Shown here piece after piece: positions 28,230 through 40,386 of a stretch of 64,000 nt of DNA; position 1 is the stretch's first letter, and each line of letters begins with the position of its first letter. The notes below the pieces were generated by a model that saw nothing but the letters and a program-made list of their open reading frames with translations, was not told the origin of the DNA and did not search any database. Origin of the DNA: Oryzias latipes (Eukaryota > Chordata > Actinopteri > Beloniformes > Adrianichthyidae). The position numbers and the translations under genes are program-made. The DNA is taken from contig NC_019872.2 in NCBI RefSeq assembly GCF_002234675.1, positions 14,009,950-14,073,949 of the forward strand, given 5' to 3'.

Positions 28230-28830
28230 CATCGACCAGGGATCTGAAGATTATGGCCTTTGTGGTGGCTGTCGGGTGATTCTAAACTACCCTTCCGCGT
28301 TTTCCTGCCGCTCTCGGGCTGTGACGTGTCGCGCTGACGGCGGCCTCGGAGCTGGAGGAGCAGGGGGCTGTAGCATGACAAGATCTGGCTTCACACGTCC
28401 TCCTTCGTTACCAGCGGTACTTCAGAAGCAAACCCTAACCCCTCCTTCTCTTCTCCTCTCTGGCCCGCCCAAATAACACAAAACTCCCGACTGAATCCTG
28501 CCCGAGTCTGGGGGAACCAGGCGGCCTGGGAAGCCGCGGAGCCGACAAAGGCTATCCCCCTGCAGCATAAATCTGGTACGTGGGTTGTTTATGCTTATTG
28601 GGCGCCTTTGGTCAGTTCTATGGTTGCATCTGTCCGTCTCAGTGTCTTTTGTTTCTTGCATGCACGTGTTTTTCCTATTTATTTCTTTAATGTAACAGAG
28701 AGGCCGCACGGGGATGGGCCCTTTCTTCTCGGGCCCGGGCCCGAGAGGCCGTGAGCGGTAAATGAGGCCTGTCGGATTAGCTAGCTGTCTCTAACCAAAA
28801 TTAGACCTTGTTTGCGCTCGCAGTTCGGCA
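28230..28830 (+). promoter_or_regulatory. CpG-rich promoter region of zfx-like gene
   Basis: GC content and CpG count rise sharply against AT-rich flanks. A donor-like GTACGT at 28576 could end a noncoding first exon that would splice to the acceptor before 31723. AGGCCT, the core word bound by mammalian ZFX, is present at 28765-28770. The transcription start was not determined. Confidence 0.55.
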
Positions 28831-29958
28831 TTGGCTGTCGTCGTTGCTTATTATACACATAGACCAGTGTCTCTGTGAACTTCAGTTGAAGGATAATCAA
28901 GCTTTACGGGCTGGAGTGTAGAAAATTAGACACCATGCATAGTTAGCATCCGTCTAACATTAAGCTAACAAAATGGCGGAGGCTGGTGGACTGAAAATTA
29001 TTGAAATGTGTTCAACCTTCTTCTGCTGCCTGCCGCGCATCCACATCTGTACACGAGTCTAACTAGCATCTTTACCTGCCTATTGTTTTGGCTTATTCCT
29101 GCTTAGATGTTGAAACAAATTTCACGGAGAACACCCTAATGGGATTTAGACAATCTGATGTCTCAGCGCTAATGTTGGGAAGGCAGTCAGTCAGCCGGAG
29201 ACCGTTAATCATCTCAGCGGTTTTTGTCTTCTGCTCAGAGACTGCTTGCATTATGAGCACAATCAGTCCAACCACTTAGAAATGATCCAATATATTAAAA
29301 TTAACCACAGTGAGCATATCGATGACATATTTTTCCACATCTTTATTTAGTGTTGTCTATATATTTAAGCATTCGGTGGTGGGGGATGGTGTTTTCATTT
29401 TAAATTAACAGCATCGCCTTGCATTTACACCTGTAAACTCTGTTGTTTTTTAACTTTTGTTTAATTGCTTTGTTTTGGCTTTCTCTATGGATGAAAAACA
29501 ACTCTAGATCATGCTGTGTAAGACTGGTTTGGGTTTGTTTTTTTACAAATTTAGTAACAGAAGTAGTAATTCTGTCAAGGCAGCTAAGAACCTGGCTGGG
29601 TTCGTTTGTTGTACATCCAGTTGTAGTTTTTAACAAGCTAACCTAAAAATATTTTAACATTTTCTTCTTGTTATTTTTAAATAGAATTGTGTCGTGTTTA
29701 AGCTGAATTAAAACTACACATCAAACTACTGAAATCATGGTTTTGAATCACACCCTGAAAAAATTTCTGATTCAGTAAGTTTGAAGTTGCCAACTTTTAT
29801 TCTAGAAAGCAAATTTGTTTGTTACAATCAAGGTTTCACAATAATTTTAAACTTGAGAGGTGGAACTATAATCATAAGTTACAAATTCTTACAGTAAAAA
29901 CGGGCAGGGTGTTGGTTGAAAATTTACTAGAATTGTTCAATTAAAGAATGTGATTTGA

Positions 29959-30498
29959 TTAAAGACCCATGATGGAGGACATGCATAAAGAAATTAGTCT
30001 TAAAGTTTGGTTTCTGGGGATTTCTTTAGTCAAATCATGGTGAATCAGGAGCAGACAAAAAAATGCTGTTTTAATAAGCTTGTAATTGTTACAAACTGCA
30101 ATCGGCAGACCACAAGCTCCCTGCTCCGCTCCATTCTGATGCATCTACTAGTAGACTTATTAGATCCATGTACGTCATCGTCTGAGTTGACATCCGTCCC
30201 AAAGCTGTACTGTACGTTAGGATAGCTCCAATATTCCTCACTTTTTTTTGTTGCACAGCTTATATTAGCTTTGGGTTGGGAAGGGCTTTAAGCTAGCCAC
30301 AGAGAGTGGGAAATAAGTGCAGGATTAGGCCGCACTTACGGTCATGCCCACAACACAGACGCAAATTTTTAGCTGCCGCTCTGCAGAAAATATGTACCCT
30401 TTTTTTTTTTTTTTTTACTAAAAACGGCCTAATCATAATTAAAAGACCACTGGAAACGTTTTTACAATAGATCAAAAGATGATTGGAATTGGATTTAA
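29959..30498 (+). mobile_element. TTAAAG-ended nonautonomous element, copy A
   Basis: It begins TTAAAGACCCA and ends GGATTTAA. It shares long blocks with the copies at 38376 and 63456, including GAATCAGGAGCAGACAAAAA, CTCCCTGCTCCGCTCCATTCTG and ATCATAATTAA. No coding frame. It lies upstream of the first zfx coding exon. Confidence 0.65.
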
Positions 30499-31752
30499 AT
30501 CAATTTCAGAAATTTCATGAAGTAATCTTTCCAAGTATTCAAACTCTTACGGTTGTTAAAGTTAAATTACAATAAAATATAGATTGTACCCCAAAATATC
30601 CATATTTTAAAAATCCATGCAAAATTTAAACATTTAGGGAAATTAAATGGCAGATGTTTTGAACATGCTTGAGAATTCATACATAGAAAAGACAGGCAAC
30701 TAACTGATTAGGTAGGTGTTGCTGTCTTGTATATTTAGTGTTTATTAAGTTCAATCAATAACATATTAATTCACTTAGTCATTTCTCCTTTTAACTGTTT
30801 TTGTACATTTTTCTAAATTTTAATTATTTCAAAATTCAATAACTTTGTTAGTGTGTTTGCAATCAAAGATTACATTCAAAGGGTATTTCCAATCTGAACT
30901 GTATCTAAAGCACACCATATTGAATATTATATATGTATTGATTTGTTTGTCCATTAAACCATGTTGTGGAGGAGGTATAGCTTAATATCTGCTTGTTAAA
31001 ATTCTTTATAGAGGGTATATACTTTAGCACAGCAACAAAAAAGGCTATGTTCAGACTATTTTGTTTTGTTAGATCAATGTATAAACATGTAGCGCATTTG
31101 GTATGGCTCGCCAAATGTTTAAATAATGCTTTAAATATGTCTAATTTCCTTGTTATTAAAATGGTATGTAGGATATGGGATATGGCCCAGCAATGTTGTC
31201 AATCTTCATACTTGAAAAAGTTGCTTCATCGCCCCTGCTAGGCTTTCTGCAATTCTGCTGCATCCTACTGTTTTTGCTAGTTTTGTCTTTGGCTTATTAA
31301 ATCTCAGTCTTTATTTGTGATTTGTGTGTTCTGTAGGAGTGAAGCTGATGTTTAAAGCATTGCATTGGTTTATAAATCTTTTGCATCACTGTATTGATGC
31401 TTGTATATTTGAATAGATGATTATAAAGTCTTATGTTTTTGTATAGTGTTTAAAAATCCAAGTTCTATTGACTTTCATTATAAGTTGATTGTACTGGTAT
31501 CTATTTATAAATGGATACCAGTATAAATGGATCAACCTCTAAATTACACTATATTTGTTGATCGCTCATTTGATTTAGCTAAAATAATAGTAAAACAATT
31601 ATGATATAAATTTTTTTAATGATCTTTAGGACTTTCAAGAGTCAATTTCTTATTGGTTTAACTACTTTACTGCCAAGATCTCTGAATATCAGAAATCTAA
31701 GCTGTATATTGTTTGGTTTCAGCTCTCCAATAACAAATGCAGTGTGAAGACA

Positions 31753-34700
31753 ATGGATGAAGATGTCACCAGGCTTGCAATACATTCTGAAGAGCCTAAA
31801 ATAATATTACACGGATCGGGTAAAGAATCCTGCTTTTATTCATCAAGTCTGTGATTACTAAATTCTGTCAAAAAAAATCAGCTTTTGGATTGCTTATTAA
31901 AACATTAATCCGTTGAAACACATTTAGTGTTATTCTCTGTAGTAACTGCTTTTTGGTTGCATGACATGCAGAACCCTTAACACATTTTAAACAGTCATTT
32001 AGAGTATTTAGTTACATCGTTGGTTTTGACTGTTTCCTGGTTAATTGGTAATCCTGCTTCTTGCAGATGAGGGTGGTGCTGGCGGGCAAGAGTTTGTTGT
32101 GGAACTTCAAGAGACTGTGTTGGTGTCTGAGGGCGAGGGCGAAGGCATGGCGCTTCACAGGTTTGCTCCAGATGAGCTAGTCATCCAGGATGCTGTTGAG
32201 GATGTGGTTTCTGAGTATGTGCACTGCGATGAAGATGAAGACGTTGCTGTAGAAACATGCGTGATGGCTTTGGAAGGTGAGGAGGAAGGTGTTGCCATGG
32301 GAGACATCCCAGAAGATGGGTTGGACCCAGATCAGCAAGAGGACGACCAGGATGGCTGTGGAGACTATCTAATGATATCCTGTAAGTTTGCTTTGCAAAT
32401 AAGGATGCCAAAAGTTAGTAAAACATTTGACTGCGATGCCACTGCTGAAGACATAGTTATATAAATTTTACATCTTCAACCACAGAGTTTGAGCGTTTCA
32501 TGTCCCTTTGTTTTAATACATGTCCACAAAGAACTGTAGATTGTAAAATTATCAACACTTTAAAAAAAAGCAAAATGATTATAGCAGTTAAATACATTCT
32601 TTGCAGTAAATGCACCATGCAGTTGTGTTTTTTTGATGTAAAGTACTTCAGTGAAGTGGTCCCCAAACTCTTAGCTGTGGACCAGTACCGTTTGTATCAG
32701 TCCTTGGCTCACTTCATAACAAGCAACAAAAAAAATATTTATTATGATCATTATTTTCTTTTATTTATCTGGTTCTGTCCCATCTTTTGTTTTGTTAAAC
32801 TTTTGATGCAAGTCAGGACCCTTTCCTCGGTAACGTGTCTTAAATACATCTGCTACCTTATCAAAGATGCTGCTCCGGTCGACAACATTACCGCCAAAAA
32901 TCTGAAGCTAGAAGGGGCTGAACGATACACGTAGTTGAACCGAGCCGTTTCAGTACGGCAGTTGCGGTTCGGTTCACTTCTGTACCATTTCTGTACGTTT
33001 TTCTTTTTTCTCCGCGTATGCTTTGTATCGACCCAGCTGCTTTGTTACTTGTAGTGGGGGAATGAGAGCCGAGCTGTCAGTTAACTAGCTGCGTTGACTG
33101 TCCTTGCTCCATACTCCATTCTCCCTCAAACAGTCTCAGAGAGAGAGTATACAGAGAAATAGATTGCTCCATCTCCTTCCCGGCATTAAAACCCATTTAA
33201 TATGAACACATACAAACAGCGTAACAACATGAACATCACTTCTCTTCGTAGCTCTCTCAGTGATGATGGTGAAGAATTCAACACACAAGATTTCACACTT
33301 CCCATGAGTCTTAGTGGCTATAGGCGGGGCTAACCCCCAGGTGTCCACTGTATTAACTTTGCGCCGAGGCGGAAGTAATGTTAGCCGTGAGTTTCCTCCG
33401 AGATGCTATTAGGTGACGGACAGTAAGCATGTCAACATATGGCTAATGCAGACGCGAGGCCCCCCCCATCTCCTTACGCTCTCCTGTGTGGGAACACTTC
33501 AACTTTGTTGTCAGCATCCATGAAGGAAAAAGACAATTGGATAAGTCGAATGCTGTGTGTTGACATTGTTACACAAAGATAGCGTATGCCACAGTAACAC
33601 ATCCAATCTGTTAACGAACTTAAAACGGCATCACTCGACGGTAACAATCGGGTCTACAAGAAAAGAAATGTGCAAGTTAAAATGTTTTTTTTTTAGGCCA
33701 GTGATAAACATTCAAAGTTTTTGGTTCCTGGCAGCTAATAGTTTTTCTTATTTTATTAAGCAGATCACCTAAAAAGGTCAATTTTATTTATTGTTAAGTA
33801 AAACCAATAAATGAATTTTGTAAGTAATTTTTTTTCTACCTTTGTTTTTGTACCGAAAATATAATGAAAATACATAGATAAAAACTTTATTAATCTCCCA
33901 AGGGAGAAATTCAGGAGTCTGGCAGCAAAACACACAATAATTATCAGGCAGATTTGTTAAACAGCAGTACAGAACCGAGCCCTATGAAATTCCGAACCGA
34001 ATTGAGATTTTAGCGTTACACCCCTACAAGCTAGCAAAGTTAATAAAAAAATAAACACATTTGGAATGTTCCTTGCTGCAGAAAAGAGCCAGTGAGCAAA
34101 CAGAAGAAGAGCCTTCCACTTCAAAGAAAAATACATTTGAATTTAACAGAGAATACCAGGGGTCTTAATTGGGTTGTATGATTTTTGTACCAATCTTTGT
34201 ATCAGGGTTGTATCATTTTTATCTCCCAGATGAGGCTGAAGTTGACGTACTGTGGGTTTTTTACTCCTACTTTGACAGTTAAGGAAGCCTCTAATCACAT
34301 TTTATTGGGTCTTACAAAGAATGTAGTGTACAAAGATAGTTGACCCTGGTTGCAGATAACTGTCTTTTTACATTCAATTTTATGTTAGACCATTTTAAGA
34401 TGATAAATAGATTTTATGTTTAACTTTCCCCTCAAAAGTGGAGAGAAATGGTAAGCTAGAAGCTAGCTCTTAAGTCATTTCCGTGGTAATATTGTCTGAC
34501 ATTAAACCGATCTGTGGTCGAAAATAGGGTTGGGGACCAATGCTTTAGTATGAAGTTAAAGTACGCATTAAGAGAATTTATCACTGAACATAAAGCAGTA
34601 ACTTCTTTTTGTTTTTTGGCATAGATCAGTGCTCAGTCTAAACTTAGACCACATTGAAAATTTTCATTATTAATGTTTGTATTATTGTTTTTCTGTTACA

Positions 34701-37700
34701 TGCTAAGTGGATTTCTGTAAAATTTGAATAATTTTTCCAGTAGAATTTTAGGAAGTTGCATTAATAAGGGCAAACAAACTTCAAAAAAGAACAGGCTTGC
34801 ATGTATATTTACAATGAGACCTTTTTAGGTAAGATGGTAAGCTTTGTATCTGATTTGCAAATTATTGTTATTCTGCATCGGTTATAGTACAGTTAATTGG
34901 GTAGTTTTCAATACAAAATTACTTTTTTATTGATGGACCTTTAAAAAAAAAAAGAAATGTGTTGAATATTCATTAAAAAAAGGCAATGATATATTAAGTT
35001 AGGGATTTTTGGCTAATAGTTTCTCTCTTGTAGCAGAATTTATGTTTTCACAGTTTGATTAAAGCCAAGAACCTGATAACTGGTATTACAACATTGAAAA
35101 TAATCTCATTCATTTGCACACATTTTTCTAATGTCTTCTCATAACTGTAATTCATTTACAGTGAGACTTATAGTCTGTCAAGAAAGAACAATTAAATTTT
35201 TTTCAATTAATTTTTACACGTTGAGTTAATCTGCAGATGAGGCAGGTCAACTTTAAAGCTACAGTAGTTATCAGACATAAGAACGGATACATTTGGTGTG
35301 TTTGTTTTTCTTTAACTGTTGGCACAGGATTGAATTTGGCCAGTTTTGTACATTGTTTTGATGGTTATGTGACAATTATAATTCCAGCCCAAATTATGAC
35401 ATTGTAGTTGCCAGTTTTTACAAGTATAATTGGGTTTGATTAGTGCAGCAATTTTTATTTATTAATTTTTAATCTGACATTATTGACTCGTATCTAGTTA
35501 TAAGCATTTTCATTTACCATTTAAACACCACACAAGCAAACCAGTTATTTCATTCCAAAGTAACACCACGACTCAAAGGGTTAACTGGCAAGTCATTTTG
35601 CACTTCTGCTTTTTAAAGAAAACAGTATTTCTAACGATACCATTCCAACAACATGAGTGGTTTGACGAACAAAACTTTAAGCACTTGTTATAGTGCTTTT
35701 AGTAAAAAAATAAAATAAATTTGAGATTTTGCTGACTTTGTGCAAAATTCTGAGGGATGTCTTGTGAGTAGTTCAATCCAAATAAAAACAATGTAGTTGT
35801 GTGTAATATAATTTACATAGCCTTATGTGAAATGCATTTTGTGTCCATCAACAGTGGATGAAGCTGGTAAAATGGTGTCTGAGGATGGAACAGAGGTCAC
35901 GGTGGAAGGAGCAGTTGAGGACCAGGAAGTGGAGAAGGATGAGGATGGACAGGAGGTGATAAAGGTGTACATATTCAAGGCAGATTCTGGAGAGGATGAC
36001 ATGGGTGAGGATCAATCTTTGTGTTTGCTTTTGTTATTAAAAAACAAAAAAAAAACGTTTGTAAGCTGTTGTGCCATAATGGAAGAGTAACTAAAAAAAA
36101 TGAAATGGGCAAAAGTTTTAACTTCTAAAACAGAAATGGACCAAATTACAAATCTCCTTTCAAATTCTAAACTACAACAGTTCTGTTGAAAAAAACCTTT
36201 TATTTTTGTGTTTTCAGATGCAGATAGATCAAAATAAATTGCAGCAGATGTAGTTTTTCATTTTCCTATCAGTATTCTTTAAGTTTAGCTTCCACACATT
36301 GAATTTGATCAATCTCTTGTCATTATGGTGTATTTTTTGAATGTGTGTTTTTATCTTTTTACATCTTACAGAAGCATCTACAGGAATCTAAAAATTCAAC
36401 AAATTAAATACAGGCTTTTGTTTTCTGCAGGAGAATCTGTTGACATTAGTGATGGTGATGCAGAAAGCATGGCACTCACTGAGTCTTCAAGCCAAACTCT
36501 CAGAGAAAAACTGATTTACAAGTCTGGGGATTCTCACCACAATCAAGGACACCATGGTAAGATTTCTACTAGGGTTGTGCCGATGGACTATGGTATCGTC
36601 CATCGTGATGGGTGAGTGACATCACGATGGAGAGACACCATAGTGATGCCACGCCCCCGCCACGTTGCGAGTCGACCCCATGAGCCACGGTTACATGTGC
36701 AAGATATCTTGATCGGATCAATGGTCGGATTAGAATCCAACTGTGTACATGGGCCCAGAAAAATGTTTTCAGAATATAACAAACGTTCACATGGGTCACT
36801 CTTTCGGTCGGAATAAATCATTCGCACATGCGCAGGGTTTGAGAAACCGGAAGAGGATATAAGTTCCGCTGAGCGGCTATATACATTTACATGTCAGCTC
36901 GGTAATATACGAGACGATCTTCTAAACGTGCTTTTAATAATGTTACGGTTATTATGAAGCGCCTGTTCACTCATCATTTTATTTTTAATCTGTGTGGTCA
37001 GTGCTTTTTCTGTTGAAGAACGGAGCCAGAAAGAAGCCAGGATTAGCAGTATGCTAACACGGGCTAACAACATTGGCTTTGGGTGGACATAAAATCCATC
37101 CGCAAATTCTTCAATCTGCATCTTGGCTGCACTTAAACATGTAGGAATAACATCAGCCTCTATTTTTTCGGGACACGACTGAAAACACAAATCCACGTGA
37201 TTGTTTGAACGGTTTCTAAGGACTGAGCGACATTTCTGCTTTGAAGCTCACACCGCCCCAAAGCCGCTGTGTGTGTATGCTGGTGGTCCGAGCTCTGCTC
37301 GAAAACACACTTTTAGACCCGGTTCTGAGTTCGGTAGCTCGTTCACCTAGAGCTGCGGGATGGATCGCAGTCCTAAATCTCCCACACATACCGCTCATGT
37401 AAGAAAGCACCCCCCTCCTCCCCTCAAACACAAAGCTGTAAGTCCGCGCTCCACTGGTCCACTTGATTAATCAAGTGCGGGAGCGCACTGCACTTCTTTT
37501 CTATTTTGTTTGTTACTTTTTTTGTTAAAGTCACTTCCCCCAGTTTATACTGGATCATCGCGGATGAGTCATTAGTTGGGAAATAAAATAAAGTTAAGTA
37601 AAATAACGAATAGCAATTATATAAGAACGAAAAATTAAAAATAGCCCCCCCCCCTCCCCCCGACGATATCATCATAGATCCCGATGGTTGACAGCAAACA

Positions 37701-40199
37701 TCGTCAACTGCCAATTTAAGGGACATCGCCCAACCCTAATTTCTACACTCAACAGGTCTTTGGTGTAAATACAGGGTGGTTATCTGCTAATAGTTTCAAA
37801 TACCTTCAGTTTATTTATGGTCACAACTGATTCTATAGCAGATTTCAGGGGCCCCAGGCAGTTGCTTATTTTTTGTTAAACAGAAATCTATTCATCCACC
37901 TGGAGTCATTGCTTTAAACATTTGTGCTTTTTCTTTCTTCAGTTTAAAATAAATTTAAAAAAAAAATACACTAAATAAATAAATAAATTGCACTAATTTT
38001 CTTTCACAGGTGTGGAGGATAGTGACGGCTGTGAAAACAGAAATGGTGCAGCCAGTGCTCTTCTGCACATCGATGAATCTGATGGCATTGATGAAATCAA
38101 CAGGCAGCGCACCAGGAGCAGGAGACGGTCAGAGCCACGGCAGGTTCAAACAGGTAAAGCCAAAACAAATGACATTAGGTTAGGTTAGTGGTATTTCTAC
38201 CACTGTAACATTTGTCTAGTTATAGTGTCTTTGATGATCTTTGTTTTGAGAACTAGAATTAATAAGTCGAATTAATCAAATAGTTTCTCCTCACAAATGA
38301 GCATGAATGCCTTTTAGATTTTTTTACTGCTGTAGATTGCTCAGTCTGTTTATGCTGTATACGTAGGTGTAGTTTTTAAAGACCCACTCAAATGAAAATT
38401 GTGTTTTTGACATGTTTTTGTGGATGGAAAACATATATTAGGGAATGAAAGCTCCAAAATGCATTTCTAAAAAATGTCTTTGTTCAAATCAATGTGAATA
38501 AGCAGCAGATGAAAAACCGCCATTTGAAAAAGGTTGCATTTGTGATGTAGTAAACATGCAAGGCGGGACCCAAGCACCCTGCTGCTCTGTGATCTCTGCA
38601 ACAGGGAGGGAGGGGAAGGGGGGCGGGGTTGCTTCACAAGTCCCGGCCACAACTCAAAGAAGTTCTGATAAACTACTGCTGCTCTGCAGAAACTGTCCTA
38701 GAAAACACAGGTTTTTGGCTAAATACAACATTATCATAATTAAGACCATTGGGAACACTTTAACAAAAGATGGTCAGAGTGGATCTTTAATAGTGTGTTA
38801 CATTATGCATCTTTATCCTTAATTAATGAAATGGCTGTTCTTAAAGTTTCCACTTATGTTGTCCTTTTCTCCAGCCATCATCATCGGTCCGTATGGTCAG
38901 CCGCTGACAGTTTACCCTTGTATGCTTTGTGGGAAAAAGTTTAAGTCGCGAGGCTTCCTTAAACGCCACACGAAGAATAACCACCAGGATGTTCTATCTA
39001 GGAAAAAGTATCAGTGCACAGACTGTGACTTCACCACCAACAAGAAGGCCAGCCTTCATAACCACATGGAAGTGCATGCTCTGAGCAGCAAGGCCCCATT
39101 TGAGTGTGAGATGTGTGGTAAGGAGTTCCACCAACAGGGGGCACTATTTTCTCACAGACTGCAACACCACCACAGAGAGCCCAAAAGCCAGCCTCCGCCT
39201 CCACCTCCTCCTCCTCCTCCTCCTGTTCCCACCAAAATGCATAAATGCAAGTTCTGTAACTATGAAACTGCTGAACAGGGTTTGCTCAATCGCCACCTGT
39301 TGGCTGTTCACAGCAAAAGCTTCCCCCACATCTGTGTTGAATGTGGGAAAGGTTTTCGACACCCATCCGAGTTAAAGAAGCACATGCGCACACACACTGG
39401 CGAGAAGCCTTATTCCTGTCTGTACTGCGACTACAAGTCAGCAGATTCCTCTAATCTCAAAACGCACATCAAGACCAAACACAGCAAAGAGATGCCGTAC
39501 AAGTGCGAACGCTGCTTTCAGACCTTTGCTGAGGAGGAGGAGTTATTGCAACATGGACTAACACACGAGGAGAACAAGACCCACCAATGTGCCCACTGTG
39601 ACCACAAAAGCTCCAATTCCAGTGACCTAAAACGCCATATTATATCCGTTCACACCAAGGACTATCCACACAAGTGTGCCGTGTGTGGGAAAGGCTTCCA
39701 CCGGCCCTCTGAACTTAAGAAGCATTCTCTATCTCACCGCACAAAGAAACTCCACCAGTGCCGGCACTGCAACTTCAAAATTGCGGACCCTTTTGTTCTC
39801 AGCCGCCACATTTTGTCTGTTCACACGAAAGAGCAGCAGGCCTCAGCGGAAAAGAGTGAGGCTAAGAGGACAGAGACGCACACTCCTGCCGTGACTACTA
39901 AAAAGTCTGCTCCTAGTGGGTCGAGTGGCTCCGGCCCGCCTGCGAGGGTCAGTGCTGCCAGTCTAGCCAGCAGTGTGACAGTAGTTATAGGCAAAGGTCA
40001 AAAGGAGAGGAGGATTTACCAGTGTCAGTACTGCGACTACAGCACCGGGGATGCCTCGGGCTTCAAGCGGCATGTCATTTCCATTCACACAAAAGACTAT
40101 CCACATCGCTGTGAGATCTGCTCGAAAGGCTTCAGGCGCCCCTCGGAGAAGAACCAGCATATCATGCGTCACCATAAGGACGTGGTGCAGGCAGAGTGA
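31753..40199 (+). CDS. zfx: ZFX/ZFY-like C2H2 zinc-finger transcriptional activator (708 aa)
   Basis: Coding exons: 31753-31819, 32067-32381, 35855-36004, 36431-36556, 38010-38153, 38875-40199; 708 codons plus TGA. An in-frame upstream 5' UTR part of the first exon starts at 31723. Residues 1-~265 are the acidic activation region and keep family words: [63 protein letters not shown], then a basic nuclear-localisation stretch [13 protein letters not shown]. The last exon encodes all zinc fingers from [17 protein letters not shown] to [20 protein letters not shown] count 12 C2H2 fingers; human ZFX has 13. Human finger 11 is missing and a linker of ~60 residues stands in its place (about 39826-40014). 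An 11-proline tract lies between fingers 3 and 4. The protein is shorter than human ZFX (805 aa), mostly in the acidic domain. Znf711 is the main alternative; the prdx4 neighbour favours zfx. Confidence 0.93.
32654..34542. mobile_element. hAT element (outer), hosts a second hAT
   Basis: The left end reads AGTGGTCCCCAAACTCTTAG and the right end ...GGGTTGGGGACCAATG, an inverted-repeat pair typical of hAT elements. The flanking 8-mers CTTCAGTG (32646-32653) and CTTTAGTA (34543-34550) match at 6 of 8 positions. Near 34080-34165 a short frame ([20 protein letters not shown]) resembles the head of fish hAT transposases. Without the inner insert it is ~770 bp, so it is internally deleted. It lies in zfx intron 2 of the coding part. 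Confidence 0.7.
32912..34026. mobile_element. hAT element nested in the outer hAT
   Basis: Left end AAGGGGCTGAACG, reversed right end TAGGGGTGTAACG. The flanking 8-mers are GAAGCTAG (32904-32911) and CAAGCTAG (34027-34034), 7 of 8 identical. Around 33490-33660 two adjacent frames keep a BED zinc finger of hAT transposase ([10 protein letters not shown], then after a frame change [13 protein letters not shown]). A TTTATTAATCTCCCAAGGGA motif near 33885 resembles the tail of another fish repeat. It is a broken DNA transposon. Confidence 0.75.
36570..37738. mobile_element. hAT-type nonautonomous element with exact 8-bp duplication
   Basis: Left end TAGGGTTGTGCCGATGG and reversed right end TAGGGTTGGGCGATGTCC. 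Exact 8-bp duplications ATTTCTAC lie at 36562-36569 and 37739-37746. The inside is 1.17 kb with no convincing transposase frame. Its start is 13 bp after the zfx exon that ends at 36556, right beside the splice donor. Confidence 0.9.
38376..38790 (+). mobile_element. TTAAAG-ended nonautonomous element, copy B
   Basis: Ends TTAAAGACCCACTC and, reversed, TTAAAGATCCACTC are inverted repeats with one mismatch. The inside matches copies A and C in blocks. It sits in the last zfx intron, 84 bp before the zinc-finger exon. No clear target duplication was found. Confidence 0.7.
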
Positions 40200-40323
40200 C
40201 TGAGCCAAATACTGTGCCACGACAAAGAACAATGCTGAAGCATCCCAATCGCTGCATTTGCAGCATCCTTCACACTAAGGAAGTGTGCTGCACTTAAGGC
40301 CACTTATCTTTGTTTGTTAATCT

Positions 40324-40343
40324 TTATATATATATAAATATAT

Positions 40344-40384
<41 letters not shown>
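40324..40384 (+). repeat. (TA)n microsatellite in zfx 3' UTR
   Basis: Nearly pure TA dinucleotides, ~60 bp, lie ~125 nt after the zfx stop codon. Confidence 0.95.

Positions 40385-40386
<2 letters not shown>

Noticed and set aside
28060-28476. 138-codon open frame with CPLC and CGGC words, plus strand
   Set aside because: It runs through the CpG-rich zfx promoter region, has no recognisable family pattern beyond a few cysteines, and no splice context; GC-rich DNA gives long chance frames.
38826-38874. Start codon at 38826 opening the zinc-finger frame
   Set aside because: This part is intron: a clear acceptor (tttctccag) precedes 38875 and the phase joins the exon ending at 38153.
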